The notes: generated by a model not told the origin, from the letters alone. A stretch of 64,000 bases of DNA from Streptomyces sp. HSG2 (GCF_016598575.1 NZ_CP066801.1:4382501-4446500), one strand, 5' to 3'; numbered from the stretch's first letter, positions 54,882-63,062 are shown. A program made the numbers and translations.

Positions 54882-56198
54882 TCAGGGCAACGGGCGGAAG
54901 CGGCGCTCCAGACCGTGCCACACGTCGTCGTACCCCTGTTGCAGGTGTGCCGCGCCGGCCGCCTGCCGGGTGACGACGAGGGGCCAGCGCGTCTCGAACA
55001 TGAAGGCCAGACCGTCGTCGACCCTGTGCGGCTTCAGCTCGGCGGCCACGGCCCGGTCGAAAGTCTCCCGGTCGGGCCCGTGCGCGGACATCATGTTGTG
55101 CAGGGAGCCGCCGCCCGGGACGAACCCCTCCGCCTTGGCGTCGTAGGCGCCCTCGATCAGCCCCATGTACTCGCTCATCACGTTCCGGTGGAAGTAGGGC
55201 GGACGGAAGGTGTCCTCGCCCACCAGCCACCGCGGCGCGAACACCACGAAGTCGACCGAGGCCTGGCCGAGGATCTCGGAGGGCGAGGTGAGTACGGTGA
55301 ACACCGAGGGATCGGGATGGTCGTACGAGATCGACCCGATGACGTTGAAGCGCCTCAGGTCGTAGACGTACGGCACATGGTTGCCGTGCCAGGCGACCAC
55401 GTCGAGCGGCGAGTGGTCGTAGGTCGCACGCCACAGGCCTCCGCAGTACTTGTTCACCACCTCGACGGGGCCCTCGACGTCCTCGTACGCGGCCACGGGT
55501 GCCAGGAAGTCCCTCGCGTTGGCCAGACCGTTGGCACCGATGGGGCCCAGCTCGGGCAGGCGGAAGGGAGCCCCGTAGTTCTCGCAGACGTAGCCGCGCG
55601 CGGAGGCTCCGAGCAGATCCACGCGGAAGCGCACCCCGCGCGGGATCAGCGCGATGTGACCGGGCTCGGCCGCCAGGAGCCCGAACTCCGTGCGCAGCAG
55701 GAGTCCACCCCGCTCGGGAACGATCAGGAGCTCCCCGTCGGAGTCGCCGAAGACGCGGTCCATGTCGGCGTTGGCGTGGTAGAGGTGCACGGCCATGCCG
55801 GATCGCCGACCGGCGTCGCCGTTCCCCCCGAGGGTCCACAGCCCGGCGAGGAAGTCGGTGCCCGGGGGCGGGGCGGGGAGAGGGTTCCACCGCAGCCGGT
55901 TGGGATCCGGCTCGGCGGCGTCGAAGGGAGCGGTGCGCAGGGCCGTGTCCTCCGCGCGGACGAAGGCCGGATGCGCCGCGGAGGGGCGGATGCGGTACAG
56001 CCAGGAACGCCGGTTGTCGGCCCGGGGTTCGGTGAAGGCCGAGCCGCTCAACTGCTCCGCGTAGAGCCCGAAGGGAACCCGCTGCGGGGAGTTGCGGCCC
56101 TGGGGGAGGGCGCCTGGGACGGCCTCCGAACAGTGCTCGTTGCCGAAGCCGGACAGATGGGCCGGCTTCTCCGAGGTGTCTCGCGCTTCCGCGCCCAT
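54882..56198 (-). CDS. hmgA: Homogentisate 1,2-dioxygenase
   Basis: A 438-residue ring-cleaving enzyme that opens homogentisate to maleylacetoacetate in tyrosine/phenylalanine breakdown. Family signatures are the opening LSGFGNEHCSEAVPGALPQGRNSPQ, GPEVVNKYCGG-like GPVEVVNKYCGGLW, and the C-terminal iron-binding segment with FHRN, EYMGLIEG and NMMSAHGPD. ATG at 56198 was chosen because AGGGAG lies 6 nt upstream; the frame is open to 56219. It leads an operon with the GntR gene, and a promoter with an overlapping palindrome lies about 45-80 nt upstream. Confidence 0.96.
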   Translation of the reverse strand: MGAEARDTSEKPAHLSGFGNEHCSEAVPGALPQGRNSPQRVPFGLYAEQLSGSAFTEPRADNRRSWLYRIRPSAAHPAFVRAEDTALRTAPFDAAEPDPNRLRWNPLPAPPPGTDFLAGLWTLGGNGDAGRRSGMAVHLYHANADMDRVFGDSDGELLIVPERGGLLLRTEFGLLAAEPGHIALIPRGVRFRVDLLGASARGYVCENYGAPFRLPELGPIGANGLANARDFLAPVAAYEDVEGPVEVVNKYCGGLWRATYDHSPLDVVAWHGNHVPYVYDLRRFNVIGSISYDHPDPSVFTVLTSPSEILGQASVDFVVFAPRWLVGEDTFRPPYFHRNVMSEYMGLIEGAYDAKAEGFVPGGGSLHNMMSAHGPDRETFDRAVAAELKPHRVDDGLAFMFETRWPLVVTRQAAGAAHLQQGYDDVWHGLERRFRPLP

Positions 56199-56240
56199 CG
56201 TCGCTCCCTCACCCGCCACTTCGGCCGGTGCCCGACCGAT

Positions 56241-56280
56241 TCCTATGGGATACCGTAGGATTGCCTATCGCGCCGCGCAA
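56241..56280 (-). promoter_or_regulatory. hmgA promoter with overlapping operator-like palindrome
   Basis: On the minus strand TTGCGC (56275-56280) and TACGGT (56252-56257) are 17 bp apart, matching a vegetative promoter. The palindrome TCCTATGG-GATA-CCGTAGGA (56241-56260; 7 of 8 arm bases match) covers the -10 hexamer and the start site. A second small repeat TAGG-CAAT-CCTA overlaps it. Best candidate binding site of the GntR regulator. Confidence 0.5.
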
Positions 56281-56653
56281 GGGTTTCGCCGAGCGGGCCG
56301 GAAACCACCCCCTCGGAGCGGACCTCGGACGCTCGGTGTGGGGGTCGGCGAGGTCGCCGACGCGGGCGATCCGTCGCGTCCCGAGGATCTCCCGCACCGC
56401 GCGGGTGTTCTACTCTTCCCGGCATGTCGTGGACGCGCAGACTTCGCAGGTTGCCGGCGGTGCGCCCGGCCGACCGCCCGGCGGGTGCCCCATCGGGCCG
56501 GCGCTCCGTCACCCGAGGGGCCGTGGCACTCTCGCACGGAAGGGCGGGCCCCGGGCCCCGCCGCCCCGGGAGGCGGTCGGACCGGGTGGACGCGCGTCCG
56601 GCAGCTCCCTCGGTCGGCCGCCTCCGGGCGGTCGGGCACCGGCGGGCCGCCCG

Positions 56654-57271
56654 GTGAGGGCCGTGCCGCGCGCGGCCTCGCTCCGTCGAGCCCCGGTGCA
56701 GCGCCGCAGCGCCGAGCGGTTGGAGAAGATCCTCGACGCCTGTGCCGACCTGCTGGACGAGGTCGGCTACGACGCCCTGACCACCCGGAGCGTCGCCCAA
56801 CGAGCCGGAGTCCCCATCGGCTCGGTGTACCGGTTCTTCGTCGACAAGCGCCAACTCGCCGACGCCCTGGCCCAGCGGAACCTGGAGCGCTACGCCGAAC
56901 GGGTCGCCGGGCGGCTGGCCCCCATCCGGGGCGAGGACTGGCGCGCGGGTCTGGACGTCATGCTGGACGAGTACCTCGCGATGAGGAGATCCGCGCCCGG
57001 CTTCTCCCTGGTCGACTTCGGCAACCGGATCCCGGTCGGCGACCGCGTCGGAGGCCCGAACCTGCGTGTCGCCGACCTCCTGACCGAACTCCTCTCCGGT
57101 CACCTCGGCCGCTCCGCCGACGCCGGACTGCGCCGCGCCGTCCTCGTCTCCGTCGAGACCGCCGACGCCTTGGTGCAACTCGCCTTCCGGGTCGAGCCCG
57201 AAGGGGACGCCAGGATCATCGAGGAGGCGAGGCGGATGCTGCGGGGCTACCTGGCCCGGGTGCTCGACTGA
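56654..57271 (+). CDS. TetR-family transcriptional regulator
   Basis: A 205-residue repressor. The HTH is ALTTRSVAQRAGVPIGSVYRFFVDKRQLADAL (about 38-68), preceded by basic residues RRAPVQRRSAERL; the ligand domain is helical and ends in RMLRGYLARVL. GTG at 56654 is taken as start, with GTG at 56663 as an alternative. It is transcribed away from hmgA. I recall a pleiotropic TetR regulator of antibiotic production (SCO1712) in this neighbourhood in S. coelicolor; the homology is likely but unproven here. Confidence 0.88.
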   Translation: MRAVPRAASLRRAPVQRRSAERLEKILDACADLLDEVGYDALTTRSVAQRAGVPIGSVYRFFVDKRQLADALAQRNLERYAERVAGRLAPIRGEDWRAGLDVMLDEYLAMRRSAPGFSLVDFGNRIPVGDRVGGPNLRVADLLTELLSGHLGRSADAGLRRAVLVSVETADALVQLAFRVEPEGDARIIEEARRMLRGYLARVLD

Positions 57272-57406
57272 GGGGCCGCGGCGGCCTCGGCGCCCGCGCC
57301 CTCCGGGCGCCGTGAGGCCCCCTCCCGGGGCACGGGGGCTCCCGCCCGTGCCTACCGGTCGGTATCGTCCGTCGCGACCGCGCGCCACCGCCCCTCGGGA
57401 GGACCC

Positions 57407-59701
57407 GTGACCCGCACCGCCCCCCGCATCTGTCCCCTGTGCGAGGCCACCTGCGGCCTCACGCTGACGATCGACGGCACCCGGGTCACCGGCGCTCGCG
57501 GAGACCGTGAGGACGTCTTCAGCAAGGGTTTCCTCTGTCCCAAGGGCGCCGCCTTCGGACAACTCGACGGTGATCCGAACCGGTTGCGCGCCCCCTTGGT
57601 CCGCCGCGACGGCGTGCTCCGGGAGGCGTCCTGGGAGGAGGCGTTCGACGCCGTCGCCGCCGGGCTCTCGCCGATCGTCGAACGCCGCGGCCCGCACGCG
57701 GTCGGTCTCGTACTCGGCAACCCCAACGCGCACACCGTGGCCGGGGCGCTCTACCCGCCCCTCCTGCTCCGCGCTCTCGGCACTCGCGGGCTGTTCACCG
57801 CGTCCACGGTCGACCAGATGCCCAAGCACGTCTCCAGCGGACTGCTGTTCGGAGATCCCCAGGCCATCGCGGTTCCCGACCTGGACCGCACCGACCACCT
57901 CCTGCTGATCGGCGCCAACCCACTGGATTCCAACGGCAGTCTGTGCACCGCTCCCGATTTCCCCGGGCGGTTGCGGGCACTCAAGGCCCGGGGCGGGACC
58001 CTGACGGTGATCGACCCCCGGCGGACCCGGACCGCGCGACTGGCCGACCGGCACGTGTCCGTCCGGCCGGGCACCGACGCACTGCTGCTCGCCGCCATGG
58101 CACACGTCCTCTTCCGGGAACGACGGGTGACCCTGGGCGCGCTCGCCCAACACGTCCAGGGCATCGACGAACTCCGCCACGCACTGACGGACTTCGCCCC
58201 CGAAGCCGTCGCCGACGCCTGCGAGGTGGCGGCCGACACGATCCGGGGGCTCGCCCGCGACCTCGCCGCCGCGCCCACCGCCGCCGTCTACGGGCGCATC
58301 GGCAGCAGCACGGTGGCCCACGGAACCCTCGCGAGCTGGCTCGTCGACATCCTCAACATCCTCACCGGCAACCTCGACCGACCCGGTGGTGCCCTCTTCC
58401 CGCAGGCCGCCACCGATCCGACCCCGCGTCCTGCCGGCCCCGGGCGGGGTTTCTCCCTCGGCCGCTGGCACTCCCGAGTCTCCCGACACCCCGAGGCCAA
58501 GGGCGAACTCCCGCTGGCCGCGTTGGCGGAGGAGATCGACACCCCCACCGGCGACGCCGAGCCCATCGGCGCCCTGATCTCCGTGGCCGCCAACCCCGTC
58601 CTCTCCGCTCCCGACGGCGACCGGCTCGACAAGGCGCTCGCCTCCCTCGCCTTCATGGTCGCGGTCGACCCCTATCTCAACGAGACCGCGCGCCACGCCC
58701 ACGTGGTGCTGCCTCCTCCGCCGCCCGCGCAGAGCCCCCACCACGACTTCGCCTTCAACCGCTTCGCGGTGCGCCAACAGGTCCGCTACACACGTCCCGC
58801 CGTGCCCCTGTCGCCGGGGGCCATGGCGGAGAGCGAGATCCTGGCACGGCTCGTACTCGTCGCGAGCGGGAGGCACGGCGCCGACCCCGCCGCCGTGGAC
58901 GACGAGGTGATCGCGTCGACCCTCGCCAAGGCCGTGGGCGACGCCCACTCGCCGGTGTACGGGCGCGACCCGGAACGACTCGCCGCGCGGCTCGGCGGCG
59001 CCGACGGACCCGAGCGGAGACTGGACATGATGCTGCGCCTCGGCCCCTGGGGCGACGGGTTCGGCGCGCGAGACGACGGACTGAACCTCGGCGTCCTCCT
59101 CGCCCACCCCCATGGCATCGACCTCGGCCCCCTCCACCCGCGACTGCCCCGCCCACTGAGGACACGCGGCGGCCGAGTGGAGCTGCTGCCGGGCCCGATC
59201 GCCGACGACCTGCCGCGGCTGCGCCAGGCGCTCGCCGGCCGGGAGGCGGGGTTGGTGTTGGTCGGCCGACGACACCTGCGCTCCAACAACAGTTGGATGC
59301 ACAACGTCCCGGCCCTGACGGGAGGAAGCAACCGCTGCACCCTGCAGATCCACCCGGCCGACGCCGAGCGCCTGGGAGTGCGGGACGGCGCGCCGGTCAG
59401 GGTCGGCGCGGCGGGGGGCACCGTGACGCTGCCCGCCGAGATCACCCGGGACATTCGGCCCGGTGTCATCAGCGCGCCCCACGGCTGGGGCCACGACCGG
59501 CCGGGTACGCGGCTGGACCACGCGGCCGACGATCCGGGTGTCAACGTCAACCAGCTTCTCGACGGCACCTTGCTCGATCCGCTGTCGGGCACCGCCGTCC
59601 TCAACGGCGTGCCGGTGTGGGTGGCCCCCGCGGCGGAGCTCGTGGCGGGCGACGCCGCCCCGGACGGGGGCGGCGAGGCGACGGGCGTCCCGGGCGGCTG
59701 A
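57407..59701 (+). CDS. Molybdopterin-dependent oxidoreductase, formate dehydrogenase-like
   Basis: A 764-residue cytoplasmic enzyme of the DMSO reductase superfamily. The N-terminal [4Fe-4S] site is Cys9, Cys12, Cys16 and Cys44 (CPLCEATC and CPKG). Molybdopterin-binding segments follow, such as YGRIGSSTVAHGTLASWLVDILNILTGNLDRPGGALF, and the C-terminal domain has LRSNNSWMHNVPALTGGSNRCTLQIHPADA. There is no Tat signal and no adjacent electron-transfer subunit, so substrate and partner are unknown; formate or nitrate-type chemistry is a guess. GGGAGG precedes the GTG start at 57407. A TetR regulator lies on each side. Confidence 0.88.
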   Translation: MTRTAPRICPLCEATCGLTLTIDGTRVTGARGDREDVFSKGFLCPKGAAFGQLDGDPNRLRAPLVRRDGVLREASWEEAFDAVAAGLSPIVERRGPHAVGLVLGNPNAHTVAGALYPPLLLRALGTRGLFTASTVDQMPKHVSSGLLFGDPQAIAVPDLDRTDHLLLIGANPLDSNGSLCTAPDFPGRLRALKARGGTLTVIDPRRTRTARLADRHVSVRPGTDALLLAAMAHVLFRERRVTLGALAQHVQGIDELRHALTDFAPEAVADACEVAADTIRGLARDLAAAPTAAVYGRIGSSTVAHGTLASWLVDILNILTGNLDRPGGALFPQAATDPTPRPAGPGRGFSLGRWHSRVSRHPEAKGELPLAALAEEIDTPTGDAEPIGALISVAANPVLSAPDGDRLDKALASLAFMVAVDPYLNETARHAHVVLPPPPPAQSPHHDFAFNRFAVRQQVRYTRPAVPLSPGAMAESEILARLVLVASGRHGADPAAVDDEVIASTLAKAVGDAHSPVYGRDPERLAARLGGADGPERRLDMMLRLGPWGDGFGARDDGLNLGVLLAHPHGIDLGPLHPRLPRPLRTRGGRVELLPGPIADDLPRLRQALAGREAGLVLVGRRHLRSNNSWMHNVPALTGGSNRCTLQIHPADAERLGVRDGAPVRVGAAGGTVTLPAEITRDIRPGVISAPHGWGHDRPGTRLDHAADDPGVNVNQLLDGTLLDPLSGTAVLNGVPVWVAPAAELVAGDAAPDGGGEATGVPGG

Positions 59702-59781
59702 CGACCCCCTGGAGAGTCGGAGCCGAGGCCGGTGCGGAAACGCCTTCGGTGGGGGCCAGGGGCCCCGGCCGGAGCGGTCGA

Positions 59782-59797
59782 CTAAGCGAGCGCTCAG
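59782..59797 (+). promoter_or_regulatory. TetR-type operator upstream of tetR gene
   Basis: CTAAGCGAGCGCTCAG is an inverted repeat with 6 of 7 matching arm bases around a 2-bp centre, of the AGCGAGCGCT type often bound by TetR regulators of fatty-acid/acyl-CoA genes. TATGGT at 59807-59812 is a plausible -10 just downstream, giving a leader of about 25-30 nt to the ATG at 59846. Autoregulation is likely. Confidence 0.6.
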
Positions 59798-59845
59798 TGG
59801 CGGCGGTATGGTGGAGCCTCTGTCTTCGAGAGGGGCGAGAGCGGG

Positions 59846-60499
59846 ATGAGTGCGGCGCAGGAGACGGCCGACGAGGCCGACCCGTGGGGCGAGGTCACCC
59901 CGGACGCCGCCCGACGGCTGCTCGTCGCGGCGGTGGAGGCCTTCGCCGAGCGCGGCTACCACGCGACGACCACCCGCGACATCGCGGGCCGCGCGGGGAT
60001 GAGCCCGGCGGCGCTCTACATCCACTACAAGACCAAGGAAGAGCTGCTCCACCGTATCAGTCGGATCGGCCACGACCGGGCGCTGGAGATCCTGCGGGCG
60101 GCGGCCGGGCGTGAGGGAGCGGCGAGCGAGCGACTGGCGGACGCCGTCGGCTCCTTCGTCCGCTGGCACGCCCTGCGGCGGACCACCGCCCGCGTCGTGC
60201 AGTACGAACTGGACGCCTTGGGGTCCGAGGCGCGCGCCGAGATCGTCGCGCTCCGACGGCGGTGCGACGCCGAGATCCTCGGCATCATCGAGGACGGCGT
60301 GGCCGCCGGGGAGTTCGCGGTGGCCGACCCGCGTGGCACCACCCTGGCCGTACTCTCGCTCTGTGTCGACGTGGCGCGTTGGTTCAACCCTGAAGGTCCC
60401 CGCAGCCCGGACGAGGTCGGCGCGCTCTACGCCGACCTCGTGCTGCGCATGGTGCGGGCCGAGTCCCCGGTGGCTGTCGGAGGCAGGGGGGTTCAGTAG
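59846..60499 (+). CDS. TetR-family regulator (acyl-CoA/fatty-acid type)
   Basis: A 217-residue regulator. The HTH reads ATTTRDIAGRAGMSPAALYIHYKTKEELLHRI (about 40-71); the C-terminal ligand domain is helical with WHALRRTTARVVQYELDALG. Domain style and the operator resemble TetR proteins that control beta-oxidation. Convergent with the MaoC gene (7-bp overlap of the 3' ends), which is a candidate target by function. ATG at 59846 has GGGGCGAGAGCGGG upstream. Confidence 0.9.
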   Translation: MSAAQETADEADPWGEVTPDAARRLLVAAVEAFAERGYHATTTRDIAGRAGMSPAALYIHYKTKEELLHRISRIGHDRALEILRAAAGREGAASERLADAVGSFVRWHALRRTTARVVQYELDALGSEARAEIVALRRRCDAEILGIIEDGVAAGEFAVADPRGTTLAVLSLCVDVARWFNPEGPRSPDEVGALYADLVLRMVRAESPVAVGGRGVQ

Positions 60500-60954
60500 T
60501 AGTAGCGGGACACCGACTCCGCGACGCACACCGGCTTGTCGCTCCCCTCGCGCTCCACCCGGAAGGCGAGGGTCACCTGGACCCCGCCGGGCACCTCCTC
60601 CACCGCCGAGAGCGTCCCCGTGGCGCGGAGTCGGGATCCGACCGGGACGGGGGAGGGGAAACGCACCTTGTTCGTGCCGTAGTTGACGCCCATCCGCACC
60701 CCCTCGACCGTGATCAGTTGCGGCCCGAACAGGGGCAACAGGGACAGGGTCAGATAGCCGTGCGCGATGGTGGTTCCGAAGGGGCCGTCGGCCGCCCGCT
60801 CCGGGTCCACGTGGATCCACTGGTGGTCACCCGTGGCGTCGGCGAACAGGTCGACGCGCTTCTGGTCGATCTCCAGCCAGTCGGTGTGGCCCAGTTGTTC
60901 TCCGACCGCCGCTCTCAGGGCTTCGGCGGACGTGAAGATCCTCGGCTCTGCCAT
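60493..60954 (-). CDS. MaoC-family (R)-specific hydratase
   Basis: A 153-residue hot-dog-fold hydratase. The catalytic motif is FADATGDHQWIHVDPERAADGPFGTTIAHGYLTLSLLP with Asp and His as the dyad, followed by GVNYGTNKVRFPSPVPVGSRLRATGTL. It hydrates (R)-specific enoyl-CoA in fatty-acid or polyketide-related metabolism. ATG at 60954 is followed upstream by the IS left end, so the gene has lost its original leader beyond about 10 nt. No ribosome site is clear in the remaining few bases. Confidence 0.9.
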   Translation of the reverse strand: MAEPRIFTSAEALRAAVGEQLGHTDWLEIDQKRVDLFADATGDHQWIHVDPERAADGPFGTTIAHGYLTLSLLPLFGPQLITVEGVRMGVNYGTNKVRFPSPVPVGSRLRATGTLSAVEEVPGGVQVTLAFRVEREGSDKPVCVAESVSRYYY

Positions 60955-61089
60955 CAGGGCCTAGCCAGGGGACGCCCCGCTTTGGCGGGGTGGGGAATGG
61001 TTTCCGAGCCCTGTTCTGACCTCGACTGTGCGCACGGATCTGCGCTGTTCACCTGAGCCCACCAATCTGCCGCACTAGACCTGCGGCGT

Positions 61090-61533
61090 GTGTATAGCGA
61101 TCGCGTGACCATGACCAGGAAGGTTCGCCGATTCTCCGGCGGCGTGTACGACCTCGGGCTCCACATCGTGTGGTGCCCGAAGTACCGCCGTCCGGTTCTC
61201 GGTGGCCGGGTCGCGGAACGGCTGGACGAACTGATCCGGCAGAAGGCCACCGAGCGCGGGTGGGAGGTCATCGCCCTTGAGGTGATGCCCGACCACGTGC
61301 ACCTGTTCGTGAAGCACGGCCCGAAGTCGTCGGCCTCATACGTGGCGAACCAGTTCAAGGGCTTCACGTCCCGCGTGCTGCGCGAGGAGTTCCCACACCT
61401 GAAGTCGCGGATGCCCACGCTGTGGTCGTCGTCGTACTTCACGGCCTCGGTCGGAGCGGTATCGGCGGCCACGGTCGAGAAGTACATCGACACCCAGTGG
61501 GAACGCCCGTGGAAGAAGGGGGACGGCTCGTGA
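61090..61533 (+). CDS. tnpA: IS200/IS605 TnpA (Y1 HUH transposase)
   Basis: A 147-residue single-strand transposase. The HUH motif is HVH at residues 69-71 (MPDHVHLFV), and the catalytic tyrosine is Tyr132 in VEKYIDTQ; LHIVWCPKYRRPVL is a typical N-terminal strand. The domain is complete, so it should be active. Start GTG at 61090 is given; ATG at 61111 also fits. Its stop overlaps tnpB (GTGA). Confidence 0.93.
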   Translation: MYSDRVTMTRKVRRFSGGVYDLGLHIVWCPKYRRPVLGGRVAERLDELIRQKATERGWEVIALEVMPDHVHLFVKHGPKSSASYVANQFKGFTSRVLREEFPHLKSRMPTLWSSSYFTASVGAVSAATVEKYIDTQWERPWKKGDGS

Positions 61534-62006
61534 TCCGCGCGTACGAGTTCCTCCTGCGCCCCACGGCCCGTCAGACGGCCGCGCTCGGCGAGATGCTGCG
61601 CGACCACTGCTCCCCCTACAACGGCACCCTCCAGGAACGCCGGGACGCCTACAGGCACACCTCGAAGACGAGCATCGAGTACGGCGACCAGTCCGCCCAG
61701 CTCAAGGAGATCCGGGCATTCGACCCCGAGCGTCAGGGCCGCTGGTCGTTCTCCTCCCAGCAAGCCACCCTGTGCCGCCTCGACAAGGCATTCGCCGCGT
61801 TCCAGAGTGCCGGTCGCCTGGTGGTCGCAGTGAACGCGCGCAACACCTCCCGCACGTGCCCCGACTGCGGGCACGTCGCGAAGGAGAACCGCGCCACCCA
61901 AGCAAGGTTCCGGTGCACGGCGTGCGGGTTCGCGGCCAAAGCGGACCACGTCGGCGCGACAAACGTCCTCAACAGGGCCGGGCCGGCCCTCTGCGCGGCG
62001 GCCTAG
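61530..62006 (+). CDS. tnpB: TnpB with large in-frame internal deletion
   Basis: A 158-residue product, less than half of a normal TnpB of 370-400 residues. Residues 1-91 are a normal N-terminus (VIRAYEFLLRPTARQTAALGEML to DKAFAAFQ); at about residue 92 the sequence jumps to the C-terminal part (SAGRLVVAVNARNTSRTCPDCG). The RuvC-I Asp and RuvC-II Glu are gone, but the zinc finger (Cys110, Cys113, Cys129, Cys132) and the last RuvC Asp in AKADHVGATNVL remain. The frame is intact, so the product could still bind RNA but not cut DNA. Confidence 0.85.
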   Translation: MIRAYEFLLRPTARQTAALGEMLRDHCSPYNGTLQERRDAYRHTSKTSIEYGDQSAQLKEIRAFDPERQGRWSFSSQQATLCRLDKAFAAFQSAGRLVVAVNARNTSRTCPDCGHVAKENRATQARFRCTACGFAAKADHVGATNVLNRAGPALCAAA

Positions 62007-62051
62007 CCACCGACACAGGAAGCCCGCGCGTCTACGCGTGGGTGGAGTCAC
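61880..62051 (+). ncRNA. Possible omega RNA at the right end of the IS element
   Basis: In TnpB systems the guide RNA starts in the 3' part of tnpB and runs through the right-end hairpin, using the flanking DNA as guide. Here the tnpB 3' end, the right hairpin (62023-62042) and the terminal GTGGAGTCAC are all present, and the presumed guide would start at about 62052. Existence of the transcript is inferred by analogy; the ends are approximate. Confidence 0.4.
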
Positions 62052-62226
62052 GTACCGTTCTCCAATCCGAGCGGCTGTTCAGCATGGTCCTTCGGAATGC
62101 CGCTGTCAACGGTCGCACCCGGGTGGCGCACCCCGTCCCGGCGGGGCGCCGACCTCCGGGGCCCGAAGCGCGGGGCCCGGAGTCGATCGCGCCAGCCTGG
62201 GCAGAGGGCGGGTCGATCCGCCCGGC

Positions 62227-62835
62227 TCAGGCCGACAGCAGCACCGGTGCCCCGCGTCGGCCCGCCGTCGACGCCTCCGGGGTCAGCACCGGCCGCGGCA
62301 CGAGGATCCCGCAACCCGTGCAGACCGGGCCCGACGAGGGTTCGTGGTCGAGGCCGTACCGCCACTCCAGTCGCTCGCTCCCGCATACCGGACACGCCGA
62401 TCCCGGCTCGCGCTCCAGGGCGGTGATCAGCCGGCGCAGCACCTCGGCGAGGGGGTCGCGGGGGTGGTGAGCGGGGTCGTCGCACCAGGCCACGCCGAAA
62501 CCGCCCCAGGTCAGCCGGTGCCAGTCCGCCGTACTCCCCGGCCTGCGCAGACCGTCGCGCTTCTCCTCGCGGCGCCGCGCGGCGAAGGCCGTCTCGTAGG
62601 CCAGCCACACCGAACGCGCCTGCTCCAACTCGTCCAGCGCGGCCACGAGCCGCGCCGGCTCCGGCGACCTGTCCTCCGGTCCGAACCCCCACCGGGAACT
62701 GAGGTGATCCCACGTCGCCCGGTGCCCGTAGGGGGCGAACCTCTCCAGGCACTTGCGCAGCGAGTACCGTCGCAGCGCCAGGTCGCACCGCGGATCGCGG
62801 ACCTGTCTCGCCAGACTCCGGAAACCGGCCATCAC
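62227..62835 (-). CDS. Hypothetical protein with C-terminal zinc ribbon
   Basis: A 202-residue soluble protein of unknown function. The N-terminus is basic and conserved-looking (AGFRSLARQVRDPRCDLALRRYSLRKCLERFAPYGHRATWDHL), the middle is Trp-rich (STADWHRLTWGGFGVAWCDDP), and the C-terminus has CPVCG and CTGCG, probably a four-Cys zinc ribbon. GGAGG lies upstream; either GTG at 62835 or ATG at 62832 can be the start. I recall similar proteins in other Streptomyces, but no function is known. Confidence 0.78.
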   Translation of the reverse strand: MMAGFRSLARQVRDPRCDLALRRYSLRKCLERFAPYGHRATWDHLSSRWGFGPEDRSPEPARLVAALDELEQARSVWLAYETAFAARRREEKRDGLRRPGSTADWHRLTWGGFGVAWCDDPAHHPRDPLAEVLRRLITALEREPGSACPVCGSERLEWRYGLDHEPSSGPVCTGCGILVPRPVLTPEASTAGRRGAPVLLSA

Positions 62836-63062
62836 CCTGCACCTCCGTCACACCTGCACCTGTAGTCCGGTCACTTCGGCGTCGCTGTACGGGTGGCGTA
62901 CGGACGTCGCCGAGTAGACGTACGACCATGGAAATCGGCTCCACCCGATCTCCGACTGCCCCTCCCTCCGTCGCACAGGCCCCGAGAAGGCCGCGTCCCG
63001 CCCTTCCCACCCCGGCGTACCGGCGGTAACCTCCGGGCCCACCCACGTCTGGAGGAGCCGCT

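Larger units (their letters stand above)
60965..62051 (+). mobile_element. IS200/IS605-family insertion with deleted tnpB
   Basis: A 1.1-kb element with a single-strand (Y1) transposase gene and a shortened tnpB. The left end is marked by a hairpin CCCCGC-TTTG-GCGGGG at 60975-60990, the right end by a hairpin at 62023-62042 followed by GTGGAGTCAC, the usual right-end sequence of this group. Boundaries are approximate by a few bases, since such elements make no target duplication. It lies immediately 5' of maoC. Confidence 0.85.

Noticed and set aside
56243..60820. Minus-strand open frame of about 1525 codons
   Set aside because: Covers a TetR gene, the molybdopterin enzyme, the second TetR and part of maoC; none of its content resembles a protein family.
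60958..62009. GGCCTAGCCA at 60958-60967 and again at 62000-62009 as possible target duplication of the IS
   Set aside because: Elements of this family make no target duplication, and the right copy lies inside the element before the terminal hairpin, so the match is probably coincidental.
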